Origin: Streptomyces sp. NBC_00353
Lineage (GTDB): Bacteria; Actinomycetota; Actinomycetes; Streptomycetales; Streptomycetaceae
Reading direction: 5' to 3'
NCBI RefSeq assembly: GCF_036108815.1
Contig: NZ_CP107985.1
Span: 4,960,001 to 5,024,000, forward strand
DNA: 64,000 nt
Shown here in pieces: positions 25,505 through 34,563 of the stretch. The translations under genes were made by a program, and so were the position numbers. Position 1 is the first letter of the stretch, and each line of letters starts with the position of its first letter. Under the pieces are notes generated by a model. That model did no database searches. It saw only the letters and a list, made by a program, of their open reading frames with translations, and was not told where the DNA came from.

Positions 25505-25816
25505 ATGGCACGGGATTACGACAGCCAGCTTCTGGAGTCGGTGGCGGTACGCCGCCGCAGGATGCGGGACGCGCTGCTGTTCGGTGTGCAGCGGTCGCGG
25601 CGCACGGCGGACGAGCGGCTCGGGAAGGTGTTCGCCGGGATCGCCATCGCGGCCGTCCTGTGCGCGGGATGCGTCGGGTGGTCCTTCCTCCAGCACACGC
25701 TGGCGAAGCAGAAGGCCGAGCAGGAGAAGCAGCAGCGCCAGGAGCAGCAGTACGAGCAGCCGACACCCGCGGCGAAACCGGACAAGTCCGGGAAATCCAG
25801 CCCCGGTTCTCCGTAG
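25505..25816 (+). CDS. Small single-pass membrane protein of the ESX locus
   Basis: A 103-residue protein. Basic N terminus (RRRRMRDALLFGVQRSRR), one membrane segment (VFAGIAIAAVLCAGCVGWSFL, about residues 41-61) and a Lys/Glu/Gln-rich tail ending in Pro/Ser/Gly repeats. It is the first gene of the secretion-core run (small protein, EccD, MinD-like, EccC, DUF6177-like). The topology, cytoplasmic basic N terminus and hydrophilic exterior tail, is reminiscent of accessory proteins in actinobacterial ESX clusters, but I cannot assign a known Ecc family. The ATG at 25505 is preceded by GGACGACGA. Confidence 0.75.
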   Translation: MARDYDSQLLESVAVRRRRMRDALLFGVQRSRRTADERLGKVFAGIAIAAVLCAGCVGWSFLQHTLAKQKAEQEKQQRQEQQYEQPTPAAKPDKSGKSSPGSP

Positions 25817-25909
25817 TGCCGACCACCCGATGACGACTTCCGTGAACAGCACCATGGGCGCGTCCAGCCGGCCCCCGTCCTCAACGTCGCGACGATAGGT
25901 TCCCGTAAA

Positions 25910-27265
25910 GTGGTGAGCACAGCAATGACTTCCCGGGCTCAGCTGAGCCGGGTGACCCTGGTGGGCGAGCGACGCCGGGCCGACATCGTCCTGCCGTCCG
26001 ACACACCGATCGGCCAACTGCTCCCGGACATATTGCAGTTGCTGGACGACCGGGCCGCATCGCGCCCGATGACACGCCAGTTGATCACATCGGACGGCTC
26101 CGCGCTGCCGCACGACAGCACCCTGTCCTCGGCCGAGATCGCGGACGGCGCCGTACTCCGGCTGGTCCGGGCCCACTCCGCGCCGCCCGCCCCCGTCGTG
26201 CACGACGTCACCGATCTGGTGGCCGACGACCTCGACCTCCAGGCGTGGCGCTGGCGTCCCGCCGCCCGCCGGGCCAGCGCGGGCGTGGCGACCGTGGCAT
26301 TCGCGGTGATCGCGGCACTGCTCGCCCGCCGTGAGTTCGCGCTCGACGCCCTCGCGGGCGCGCTCGTCGCCGTCACACTCCTCCTCCTGGTGGCCGGCGC
26401 GCTCGTCGCCAGGATCGGTCAGGGCAACCGCGGCCTCGCGACCGCCCTGCTGCTCGCCTCCGGCGGCCTCGGCATCCTCACCGCCTGGACCGCCGCGGAC
26501 GCCTACGACTGGTCGGGAACCGCACGGCTCGCGGCCGTCGCGGGCGCGCTCGTCCTCGTACTGCTGCTGCTCGGCTACTTCTCACCGCTCGGCCGCGGCG
26601 GACTCATCGGGGCCGTGGCGACCGCCGCGATCACCGTGGTGTGGGAAGCCGTCGCCGCCGTCCAGGACGACCTGTCCCGGCTCGGCGCCGTCATGGCCGT
26701 CTTCTCCGTGGTGCTGCTCGGACTGCTGCCCCGGCTCGCGCTGATGGCCTCCGGGCTGACCGCACTCGACGACCGTCGCTCCGGCGGCGTCTCCGTCAGC
26801 CGCCACCAGGTGGGCAACGCGCTCGCGGCCACCCACCGCGGCCTCGCTCTCGCGACGACGGTCACCGCCGTCTCCGCGGCGGCCGGCGGCTGGCTGCTCA
26901 CCCAGGCGCAGACACCGACCGTGTGGACCGCGGCGCTCCCCGCACTCGTGGCCCTCGTACTGCTCTCCCGGGCCCGGGCCTTCCCGCTGGTCGCCGAGGT
27001 CGTGGCGCTCATCGCCGCCGCCGCGGTCCTCGTCGTACGCCTCGTCATGGTGTGGATGCAGCACTCCGGAGGCGCCGGGCCGCTCGCCGTGCTGTGCGCG
27101 GCCGCGGTCCTGCCGCTGCTCGTCCTGGCGGTACAGCCGCCCGAGCACGTGCAGGTCCGCCTGCGGCGCATGGCCGACCTGGTCGAGTCCATCGGCGTCG
27201 TGGGGCTCTTCCCGCTCGCCGTCGGGGCGTTCGGCGTGTACGGACAGCTGCTCAACAAGTTCTGA
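25910..27265 (+). CDS. eccD: Type VII secretion integral membrane protein EccD
   Basis: A 451-residue channel component. Residues 10-100 form the YukD-like ubiquitin-fold domain (SRVTLVGERRRADIVLPSDTP, then DGAVLRLVRAH). About eleven transmembrane helices follow, which is the standard EccD layout. EccD dimers line the inner-membrane pore of the ESX translocase. Possible starts are GTG 25910, GTG 25913 or ATG 25925; I use the first, noting AGG 9-10 bases upstream. It is followed 54 bases later by the MinD-like gene on the same strand. The length is close to that of mycobacterial EccD. Confidence 0.88.
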   Translation: MVSTAMTSRAQLSRVTLVGERRRADIVLPSDTPIGQLLPDILQLLDDRAASRPMTRQLITSDGSALPHDSTLSSAEIADGAVLRLVRAHSAPPAPVVHDVTDLVADDLDLQAWRWRPAARRASAGVATVAFAVIAALLARREFALDALAGALVAVTLLLLVAGALVARIGQGNRGLATALLLASGGLGILTAWTAADAYDWSGTARLAAVAGALVLVLLLLGYFSPLGRGGLIGAVATAAITVVWEAVAAVQDDLSRLGAVMAVFSVVLLGLLPRLALMASGLTALDDRRSGGVSVSRHQVGNALAATHRGLALATTVTAVSAAAGGWLLTQAQTPTVWTAALPALVALVLLSRARAFPLVAEVVALIAAAAVLVVRLVMVWMQHSGGAGPLAVLCAAAVLPLLVLAVQPPEHVQVRLRRMADLVESIGVVGLFPLAVGAFGVYGQLLNKF

Positions 27266-27319
27266 GTCCACGCTCAGGCGCTCCGAGCGGGGCAGCAGGG
27301 CGGAAAGAGGAAGGCTGAC

Positions 27320-28858
27320 ATGCCGAACGGAGACAACTGGCAGGGCGATGTGCTGCGCGACCTGCGCGGCGGCGCCGGCCGGCAGAGCAATCCGCAGCAA
27401 GGAGCGGGGCAGCAGGGCGCGCAGGGCCCCGCCGGACAGGCGCAGGGCGGCCCCACGCCGAACGCCGCCCCCGGGCACGCGGCACCCCAACAGGGCACCC
27501 CGGCACCGGAGTCCGGCTACGGGTACCCGCCGGCGCAGGGCACCCCCGCCGGATACGCCCAGCCCGCCCCCGCGCCGGACGCCGCATACGGGTACCCGCC
27601 CCAGCAGCAGGCCGGCCCCATACCCGACGCCCCGTACGGATACGCACCACAGCAGCAGGGCGCCCCCGCACCCGCACCGGACCCCGCCTACGGCTACCCG
27701 CCCCAGCAGGGCACCCCCGCAGGCTCCACCGGATACCCGCAGGCGGCCCCCGCCGCGTACCCGCAGGCCTCGCCCGCTCCGGACCCCACGCACGGGCACG
27801 CGCCGCAGCAACAGGCAGCCCCCGCACCGGACCCCGCCTACGGCTACCCGCCCCAGCAGGCCGCCCCCGCGCAGCAGCATCCCCGGGCCACGCCCGCGCA
27901 CACCTCCGCCTACACCCCCACGACCCGCCCCCACCACACCCCCGACTCCCGGCCCGTGGTGGACAAGAGCCTGGTCACCGCAGGGCGCAAGCCCCGGCAC
28001 GGGCAGTCGTTCGCCTCGCGTGCCACGCGCGCCCTGCGCCGTACCGTCTCCTCGTCGGCCGCGAAGGAGGTCGCCGAGATCACCCGGATCGCCGAGGTGC
28101 TCCAGCAGCCTGTGACGACCGGCCGGCAGATCTCCGTCACCTCCATCCGGGGCGGCGCCGGCAAGACGACGGTCGCGGCCCTGCTCGGCACCACGTACGC
28201 GCACTACCGGCAGGACCCGGTCCTCGTCGTCGAGGCCGATCCGGCGCTCGGCTCCCTGCCGCTGCGCCTCGGCGCGGAGACGCTGCGCTGGACCATCGGC
28301 GACTTCGCGGACATCGTCGAACCGCAGATGTCGCTGCTCGACATCACCGGCTACCTCGTCCAACTGCCTGGCAACGCCTGGCTGCTGCCCGGAAGCCAGG
28401 GGCAGATCGGCGCGATGCTGGGCAGCAAGGCGTACGAGGGCGTCATGGTCTCGCTGCGCCGCTACTTCGGTGTCACGGTCGTCGACTGCGAGACGCTGCC
28501 CGCCGAGGTCGCCCGGGTCGCGCTCTCCGCCTCCCAGGCCCGCGTCCTGACCGCCCCCGCCACGCTGGAGGGCGTCACCAGTACGTACTCGGTGCTCCAG
28601 TGGATGCAGGGGCTGCCGCAGCATGTCATCGCCGGCACGGTCGTCGTGCTCACAGAATTGGTGCCGCACCCGGGACTCGACCTGGCCGAGGCCGCAGAGA
28701 AGCTCAGGTCCACCGGGGCGAGCGTCCAGGCCCTGCCGTACGACCGGCACCTCGCGGCCGGCGGCCTGATCCGTACCGAGCTGCTCGCCCACTCGACCCG
28801 GGAAGCCGCCACCCGCCTCGCCGCGGACGTCTTCCAGCTCTCCCAGAAGCGCCACTGA
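27320..28858 (+). CDS. MinD/ParA-like ATPase with long Pro/Gln-rich N-terminal arm (ESX-associated)
   Basis: A 512-residue protein. Residues 20-220 are disordered, with recurring YGYPPQQ/GTPAP/APDPAYGYPP units. The C-terminal half is a deviant-Walker ATPase: RGGAGKTTVAALL (Walker A-like), VVEADPALGSLPLRLG (A' region) and VVDCETLPAEVARVAL (Walker B region). Such MinD-like ATPases with Pro-rich arms occur in ESX loci (compare EspI of mycobacteria), where they are thought to regulate or position the machinery. It sits between eccD and eccC in an unbroken same-strand run, which supports membership of the secretion operon. The function is inferred from context. Confidence 0.82.
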   Translation: MPNGDNWQGDVLRDLRGGAGRQSNPQQGAGQQGAQGPAGQAQGGPTPNAAPGHAAPQQGTPAPESGYGYPPAQGTPAGYAQPAPAPDAAYGYPPQQQAGPIPDAPYGYAPQQQGAPAPAPDPAYGYPPQQGTPAGSTGYPQAAPAAYPQASPAPDPTHGHAPQQQAAPAPDPAYGYPPQQAAPAQQHPRATPAHTSAYTPTTRPHHTPDSRPVVDKSLVTAGRKPRHGQSFASRATRALRRTVSSSAAKEVAEITRIAEVLQQPVTTGRQISVTSIRGGAGKTTVAALLGTTYAHYRQDPVLVVEADPALGSLPLRLGAETLRWTIGDFADIVEPQMSLLDITGYLVQLPGNAWLLPGSQGQIGAMLGSKAYEGVMVSLRRYFGVTVVDCETLPAEVARVALSASQARVLTAPATLEGVTSTYSVLQWMQGLPQHVIAGTVVVLTELVPHPGLDLAEAAEKLRSTGASVQALPYDRHLAAGGLIRTELLAHSTREAATRLAADVFQLSQKRH

Positions 28859-28895
28859 CCCAGATGCCGAGCCCGACCGTGAGTGACGGACGCCG

Positions 28896-31800
28896 ATGAG
28901 TACCCGACTGATCCACCGCCCGGCGAGGACCACCCGGCCCGCGCCCCCCTCCGAGGCACGCACCATCGAGGCGCCGCCGAACCTCCCCGAGGGGAAGTCG
29001 GGCAACATCGCGATGTCGCTGCTGCCCGTCGCCGGTGTCATGTCGTCCGTCGTGATGATGACCGTCGTACGCAACAGTCAGTTCGCCGGGCTCGGCGCAA
29101 TCATCCTCGTCGTCACCGTCATCGGCTCCGTCGCGCTCGTCTTCTCCCAGCGCGGCAAGGCCCAGCGCACCCGCCGCACCCAGCGCGAGGCCTATCTCGC
29201 CTATCTGGAGGACCTGCGCGAGGAACTCTCCGGCGAGGAACGCGAACGACGCGAACGCACCGAGATCCTCACGCCGCCGCCGGACGCCCTGTACGACATA
29301 GTCCGCGACCCGGCCCGGCTGTGGGAGCGCCGCCGCCTCGACGGCGACTTCCTGCGGGTCCGCGTCGGCACCGGCGAAATGCCCGTACGCGATCTGAAGG
29401 TCGCCCAGCAGGGCTCCTCGGTCCTCTCCCCGCCCGACCGCTTCATGCTCAACGAGGCGTCGGCGCTGATGTCCCGGTTCCGCACCGGCACCGAACTCCC
29501 GCTCACCGTCCCGCTCGACCGCGTCGGCAACGTCAGCGTGATCGGGCCCCGCGAGGACTGCCTGCGCGTCGCCCGCGCCCTGCTCGTCCAGACCGCCGCC
29601 ACCCACGCCCCCGACGACGTGGCGATGGCCCTCGCCGTACCCGGCGACCGGCTCGCCGACTGGGAGTGGGCCAAGTGGATGCCGCATCTGCTCGACCCCG
29701 AGCAGCTCGACGGCCCTGTCGCCGCCCGCCGTATCGCCCCGTCCGCACCCCAGCTCGCCCGGCAGATCGGAGCGGAGCTGCGCCGCCGCGCCTCGTACGC
29801 GGCCGAGGTGCGCCGCGGCCTGTCCGGCAAGGACGCCCTGTCCATGACGTCCCGTCTGCTCGTCGTCGCCGACGGGCACGGCGAGGACGCCGTGGACCTG
29901 CCCTGCCCCGACGACGCGGTGGGCCTGCGCGAGATGAGCGTCACGATGCTGCACCTGCTCGAACAGCGGGTACAGGAGCCCGGACACGTCGGCGTACGCA
30001 TCACCGTCGACGGCGACCGGGTGGTCATCGAGGACCTGCGCGAACAGGAACCGATCAGCGCCCACGGCACCGTGGACGAGGTCAGCATCCCGTTCGCCGA
30101 GGGTCTGGCCCGGATGCTGGCACCGCTGCGGCTCGCCGCCGAGTCCCTCGTCGACGCCCCGCTGTCCGGACCCGTCGACTTCGCCGACCTGCTCGGCATC
30201 GACGACGTCGCGCAGCTCGACCTCGCACGCCTGTGGGCGCCGCGCGGCGAACGCTCCTTCCTGCGCGTGCCGATCGGTGTCAGCGACGCCCGCGAGCCGG
30301 TGCTCCTCGACCTCAAGGAGTCCTCCGAGCTCGGCATGGGCCCGCACGGCCTGTGCGTCGGCGCCACCGGTTCCGGAAAGTCGGAGCTGCTGCGCACCCT
30401 CGTCCTCGCCCTGGTCGCCACCCACCCGCCGGAGGACCTCGCGCTCGTCCTCGTCGACTACAAGGGCGGTGCGACGTTCGCACCGTTCGCCGACCTGCCG
30501 CACGTCGCCGGTGTCATCACCAACCTGGAGAACCAGGCCGGTCTCGTCGAGCGCGTCCACGCCTCGCTCGCCGGTGAGGTCAAGCGCCGCCAGCAGGTCC
30601 TCAAGGACGCGGGCAACGTCGCCGACATCGGTGACTACGCCGCCCTGCGTTCCGACAGGCGACCCGACCTGGACCCGCTGCCGCACCTGTTCGTCGTCAT
30701 CGACGAGTTCGGCGAACTCCTCACCGCCAAGCCGGACTTCATCGACCTGTTCCTGTCCATCGGACGCATCGGCCGCTCCATCGGTGTGCACCTGCTGCTG
30801 TCCAGCCAGCGCATCGAGGGCGGCAAGCTCAAGGGCCTGGACACCTACCTCTCGTACCGGCTCGGCCTGCGCACCTTCTCCGCCGACGAGTCCCGCACGG
30901 TCCTGGACACCACGGACGCCTTCCACCTGCCGCCGCTGCCCGGCTTCGGCTACCTCAAGGTCGACACCAGCCACTACGAGCGTTTCAAGGCGAGCTACGT
31001 CTCCGGTGCCTACCGCGGCCCCGTACAGCGCGCGGAAGAGGTGGAGACCGGGCCGCTCGCCCTCGAGTACGAGGCGTTCAACACCCTCGCGAAGAAGGAG
31101 AGTTCCGGCGAGCAGGAGCCGACCGTACGGCGTCGCGAGACCGGGCCGACCGAGATGGGCGTCATCGTCGGACAGCTGGAGAACGCCGCCGGTCCCGTAC
31201 GCCGCATCTGGCTGCCGCCGCTGCCCGACGCCATCGCCCTGGACAAGGTCGCCGGCCCGCTCGACGTCGGCCCGCGCGGCATGCAGCTGGCCAAGCGGAG
31301 CGGACCACTCCGAGTTCCGCTCGGTCTGCTCGACGACCCCACCAAACAGTGGCAGGGCCAGTGGTACCTGGACCTCACGGTCGCGGGCGGCCACGCCGCC
31401 GTCATCGGCGGCCCGCAGTCCGGCAAGACCACCCTGCTGCGCACACTCGCCCTGTCGATCGCACTGACCCACACCCCGCAGGAAGTCGGCGTCTACGGCC
31501 TCGACCTCGTCGGCGGCGGCCTCCAGGCACTGGCGGACCTGCCGCACGTCGGCGGCGTCGCAGGCCGCGCCGACCGCGAACGCGCCGGACGCACCGTCGA
31601 AGAAGTACGCAACGCACTCGCCGCCCGCGAGGAACTCTTCCGCGAACACGGCATCGACTCCGTCGAGCAGCTGCGCACCCTGCACGCCGCAGGCCGGCTG
31701 CCCCAGCTGGCCTCCGCCGAGATCGTGCTCATCATCGACGGCTTCGGCGCACTCCGCGACGACTTCGAGGAGCTCGACGACGCCGTCGTCGACATCCTCA

Positions 31801-32870
31801 AGCGCGGCGGCGGCTACGGCATCCATGTCGTCGCAGGCATGCTCCGCTGGAACGACGTCCGCATCGCCACCCAGTCGAACTTCGGCACCCGCGTCGAGCT
31901 GCGCCTCAACGACCCCAGCGAGTCCAGCATCGACCGCAAGCTCGCCCAGACCCTGTCGCCCGACGAGCCCGGCCGCATCCTCACCGACAGCAAACTCTTC
32001 GCACAGGTCGCGCTCCCCCGTACGGACGGGCTCCCCGACACGTCCGACCTCGGCGCCGTCCTGGAACGGACGGCCCGCACCGTCCGCGCCACCTGGAGCG
32101 GTGACGTCGCCCAGCCCGTACGGGTCCTGCCGCACGTCCTGGAACCGCATCTGCTGCCCGGCCCGGTCGCCGAGCCCAAGCGGGTACCGATCGGCCTGGA
32201 CCAAACAGCCCTCGCACCCGTCCTGCTCGACCTGTTCCACCACGACCAGCACCTGCTGATCATGGGCGACAGCGAGTGCGGCAAGACGAACCTGCTCAAA
32301 ACCGTCGCCGGCGGACTCATCGAGCGCTACAGCGAGGACGAGCTGGTATTCGCCGTCATGGACCCGCGGCGCGGACTGCGCGGCGCGATCCCCGAGGAGT
32401 TCCGCGGCGGCTACGCGTACAACGCCAAGATGTGCGCCGGCCTCGCCGCCGGCATCGCCACCGAGCTGGAGAAACGGCTGCCCGACGACAGCGCGGACAC
32501 CGAGGACCTGGAGCCCGGCAGCTGGGGCAGCGGTCCACGGATCGTGGTCCTCGTCGACGACTACGACGTACTGACCACCGCAGGGCTCGCCCCGCTCGCC
32601 CCCTTCCTGCCGTACATCCCCTCCGCGGTCGACATCGGGCTCCACTTCGTCCTGACCCGCCGCGTCGCGGGCGCCTCGCGCGGCATGTACGAGCCGCTGA
32701 TGCAGGGCCTGCGGGAGTCCGGCGCCTCCGCGATCCTCATGGCGGGCGACCGCAGCGAAGGCCAGCTGTTCCCCGGGGTGTACGCCACCCAGCAGCCGGC
32801 CGGCCGCGGCGTGCTCATCCGCAGAGGCCAGTCGAACCGACTGATCCAGACCGTGTACACCGCCGGGTGA
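28896..32870 (+). CDS. eccC: Type VII secretion ATPase EccC (FtsK/SpoIIIE family, three ATPase domains)
   Basis: The motor of the ESX translocase, 1324 residues in one chain (a fused EccCa-EccCb form). Two N-terminal membrane segments lie near residues 40-90 (SLLPVAGVMSSVVMMTVV; LGAIILVVTVIGSVALVF). Three ATPase domains carry Walker A motifs GATGSGKS (489-496), GGPQSGKT (838-845) and GDSECGKT (1124-1131). Domain 1 also has LVDYKGGATF and the Walker B FVVIDEFGELL. The third domain normally binds C-terminal signals of Esx substrates. It starts 37 bases after the MinD-like gene. A long open frame on the opposite strand is a shadow caused by G/C-biased codons. Confidence 0.93.
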   Translation: MSTRLIHRPARTTRPAPPSEARTIEAPPNLPEGKSGNIAMSLLPVAGVMSSVVMMTVVRNSQFAGLGAIILVVTVIGSVALVFSQRGKAQRTRRTQREAYLAYLEDLREELSGEERERRERTEILTPPPDALYDIVRDPARLWERRRLDGDFLRVRVGTGEMPVRDLKVAQQGSSVLSPPDRFMLNEASALMSRFRTGTELPLTVPLDRVGNVSVIGPREDCLRVARALLVQTAATHAPDDVAMALAVPGDRLADWEWAKWMPHLLDPEQLDGPVAARRIAPSAPQLARQIGAELRRRASYAAEVRRGLSGKDALSMTSRLLVVADGHGEDAVDLPCPDDAVGLREMSVTMLHLLEQRVQEPGHVGVRITVDGDRVVIEDLREQEPISAHGTVDEVSIPFAEGLARMLAPLRLAAESLVDAPLSGPVDFADLLGIDDVAQLDLARLWAPRGERSFLRVPIGVSDAREPVLLDLKESSELGMGPHGLCVGATGSGKSELLRTLVLALVATHPPEDLALVLVDYKGGATFAPFADLPHVAGVITNLENQAGLVERVHASLAGEVKRRQQVLKDAGNVADIGDYAALRSDRRPDLDPLPHLFVVIDEFGELLTAKPDFIDLFLSIGRIGRSIGVHLLLSSQRIEGGKLKGLDTYLSYRLGLRTFSADESRTVLDTTDAFHLPPLPGFGYLKVDTSHYERFKASYVSGAYRGPVQRAEEVETGPLALEYEAFNTLAKKESSGEQEPTVRRRETGPTEMGVIVGQLENAAGPVRRIWLPPLPDAIALDKVAGPLDVGPRGMQLAKRSGPLRVPLGLLDDPTKQWQGQWYLDLTVAGGHAAVIGGPQSGKTTLLRTLALSIALTHTPQEVGVYGLDLVGGGLQALADLPHVGGVAGRADRERAGRTVEEVRNALAAREELFREHGIDSVEQLRTLHAAGRLPQLASAEIVLIIDGFGALRDDFEELDDAVVDILKRGGGYGIHVVAGMLRWNDVRIATQSNFGTRVELRLNDPSESSIDRKLAQTLSPDEPGRILTDSKLFAQVALPRTDGLPDTSDLGAVLERTARTVRATWSGDVAQPVRVLPHVLEPHLLPGPVAEPKRVPIGLDQTALAPVLLDLFHHDQHLLIMGDSECGKTNLLKTVAGGLIERYSEDELVFAVMDPRRGLRGAIPEEFRGGYAYNAKMCAGLAAGIATELEKRLPDDSADTEDLEPGSWGSGPRIVVLVDDYDVLTTAGLAPLAPFLPYIPSAVDIGLHFVLTRRVAGASRGMYEPLMQGLRESGASAILMAGDRSEGQLFPGVYATQQPAGRGVLIRRGQSNRLIQTVYTAG

Positions 32871-32958
32871 CTCCCCCGGGAACCGTCCCGCGCACGGCGC
32901 CCATCGGCGGAACCGCACCGACATCCACGCCCCGCACCACGAAGGACCGGACGACCAC

Positions 32959-34377
32959 ATGACCAAGGACGTCATCGCCCTCACCCGGAGAATGCCCGAC
33001 CCGCTGACCGTGCTCGCCGGTCTGCTCTCCGGAGGCCCCGACAAGCTGGTGGAGACCGTGGGCGAGGACGCCGTCGTACGGCTCTGCGACGAGCAAGGCC
33101 GCCCCCTCGTCTCCGTCGAGGCACCGCTGCTCGTACAGGTCGCCGGCGAGGCCGAGCGGCTGCTCGGGGCGACCGCACCCGCCGTCCCGTTCTGGTGGAC
33201 CGAAGCACGCGCCACCACCGGCGTCGAGGAGGCCGAGCGGCTCGCGGGCACCTTCGCGGCCCGCCTCATCACCCTCGCCGGGGGCTCCGCCTGGCCACCG
33301 GAGGCCGCGCGCTCCGTCGCCGTGGTGAAGACCGACGGCGTCAGCGTCGCACCCACGCCCGCCGCGGCCCAGCCCGCGATCGACGCGCTCACCGACAAGG
33401 TGGCCGTCGTCATCCAGGACCGGCCGGTGGTCGCCATGACCGCCTGGCTCTCCGACGCGTTCCGGGCCACCGCCGACGCCGAACTCGGCCTCCAGATCGT
33501 CACCTCCCCGGGCACCACGCTCTCCCCCGCCGTACGCAACAGCCTGACCGGCTGGCCGTCGCGCTGGGTCGTGCAGGACGAGCGGGACGGCTACTACGAC
33601 GGCCTGTCCGGCGCCGTGCTGAGCTGGCAGAACGGCATGTTCGCAACGGTCGAGGCGGCCGACGCGACGCCCGACGACCCACGCACCCCGGTGGCCGCCT
33701 CCTTCAAGGAGTTCGCCGACACCGGCGAGCGCCAGCTCGCCATCTCGTTCCGCACCGTCCACCCCGCCGACGACCGGCTGGTGCTCGGCGGCGCCCTGGA
33801 ATCGGTATGGCGCGAGCTCACCGGCAACCCTCCGGCGGGCTGGGGCACCGCCGAGCCCGCCAACCTGCCCTGGTCACTGCGCCAGCTCACCGATGTCGCC
33901 CACGACAGGTCGCCCGCGCCGACCTGGGTCGTGGTGGTCGGCGGCCCCGACCGGCCCGGCCTCGCCACGGTCCGCATCAGCCGCACGACAGGGGGCGTGG
34001 AGGAGGACGTCACCCTGGCGTTCGGCTACGGGGCCGGCGAGGAGCCACCGGTGGACGCCCTGCCCCGGGTGGCAGAAATCCTCGCCACCCGCCACCACCT
34101 GCAGTCGATGCTGATCCAGCTCCGCAAGGCCCGCCGCGACCTGGCGGTACCGCCCCGCTTCGAAGGTCCCGGCGTGCCGGTGGCGTTCGTGCTCGGCGCG
34201 GAGGAGGTCCGCGAGATGCCCGGCGACCGCGCCCGGCGCACCCCGCTGTCCGAGCCCCCGGTCCAGCTCGGCCCGAAGACCCGCCCCGCGCTGTACTACC
34301 CGCTGCCCGGCGACCCTTCGGATCTGTCCGGCTGGCAGGACTTCGAACGCCTGATGCGGCACCTGAAGGGCGCCTGA
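32959..34377 (+). CDS. DUF6177-like ESX-locus protein
   Basis: A 472-residue soluble protein. It begins MTKDVIALTRRMPDPLTVLAGLLSGGPD and has blocks such as PFWWTEARATTGVEEAERLAG, DRPVVAMTAWLSDAF and RHHLQSMLIQLRKARRDLAVPP. This fits my memory of the DUF6177 family, which in Streptomyces sits beside EccC. No membrane segment or signal peptide; the function is unknown. It lies 88 bases after eccC and closes the secretion-core run, with a strong terminator-like hairpin eight bases after the stop. It may act in the cytoplasm in substrate recognition or as a machinery cofactor, by context alone. Confidence 0.72.
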   Translation: MTKDVIALTRRMPDPLTVLAGLLSGGPDKLVETVGEDAVVRLCDEQGRPLVSVEAPLLVQVAGEAERLLGATAPAVPFWWTEARATTGVEEAERLAGTFAARLITLAGGSAWPPEAARSVAVVKTDGVSVAPTPAAAQPAIDALTDKVAVVIQDRPVVAMTAWLSDAFRATADAELGLQIVTSPGTTLSPAVRNSLTGWPSRWVVQDERDGYYDGLSGAVLSWQNGMFATVEAADATPDDPRTPVAASFKEFADTGERQLAISFRTVHPADDRLVLGGALESVWRELTGNPPAGWGTAEPANLPWSLRQLTDVAHDRSPAPTWVVVVGGPDRPGLATVRISRTTGGVEEDVTLAFGYGAGEEPPVDALPRVAEILATRHHLQSMLIQLRKARRDLAVPPRFEGPGVPVAFVLGAEEVREMPGDRARRTPLSEPPVQLGPKTRPALYYPLPGDPSDLSGWQDFERLMRHLKGA

Positions 34378-34384
34378 CCGGTCT

Positions 34385-34408
34385 CCCCCAGGGCAACTCG
34401 CCCTGGGG
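34385..34408 (+). terminator. Hairpin after the ESX secretion-core operon
   Basis: CCCCAGGGC and GCCCTGGGG form a nine-base perfect stem around AACTC. It starts eight bases after the DUF6177-like stop. There is no long T-run, as is common for Streptomyces terminators. Confidence 0.7.
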
Positions 34409-34563
34409 CAGCGCACGCACGGCGACCACCCCGCCGTTCCGCGTTCCCCGCGATCCTTATCGACGGGGGCGCGACGCCCTCGCTTCACCGCTCTGCTGAC
34501 GGATGTTCATCACCGGTGTCCAACCTGGCCCTTCACTGTTTCCAGTTGTGGAGGTACCCACAC

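Noticed and set aside
28704..33539. A 1611-codon open frame on the minus strand opposite eccC
   Set aside because: It is a mirror of G/C-biased codons of eccC and its neighbours, with low-complexity composition and no domain. The plus strand has clear EccC motifs.
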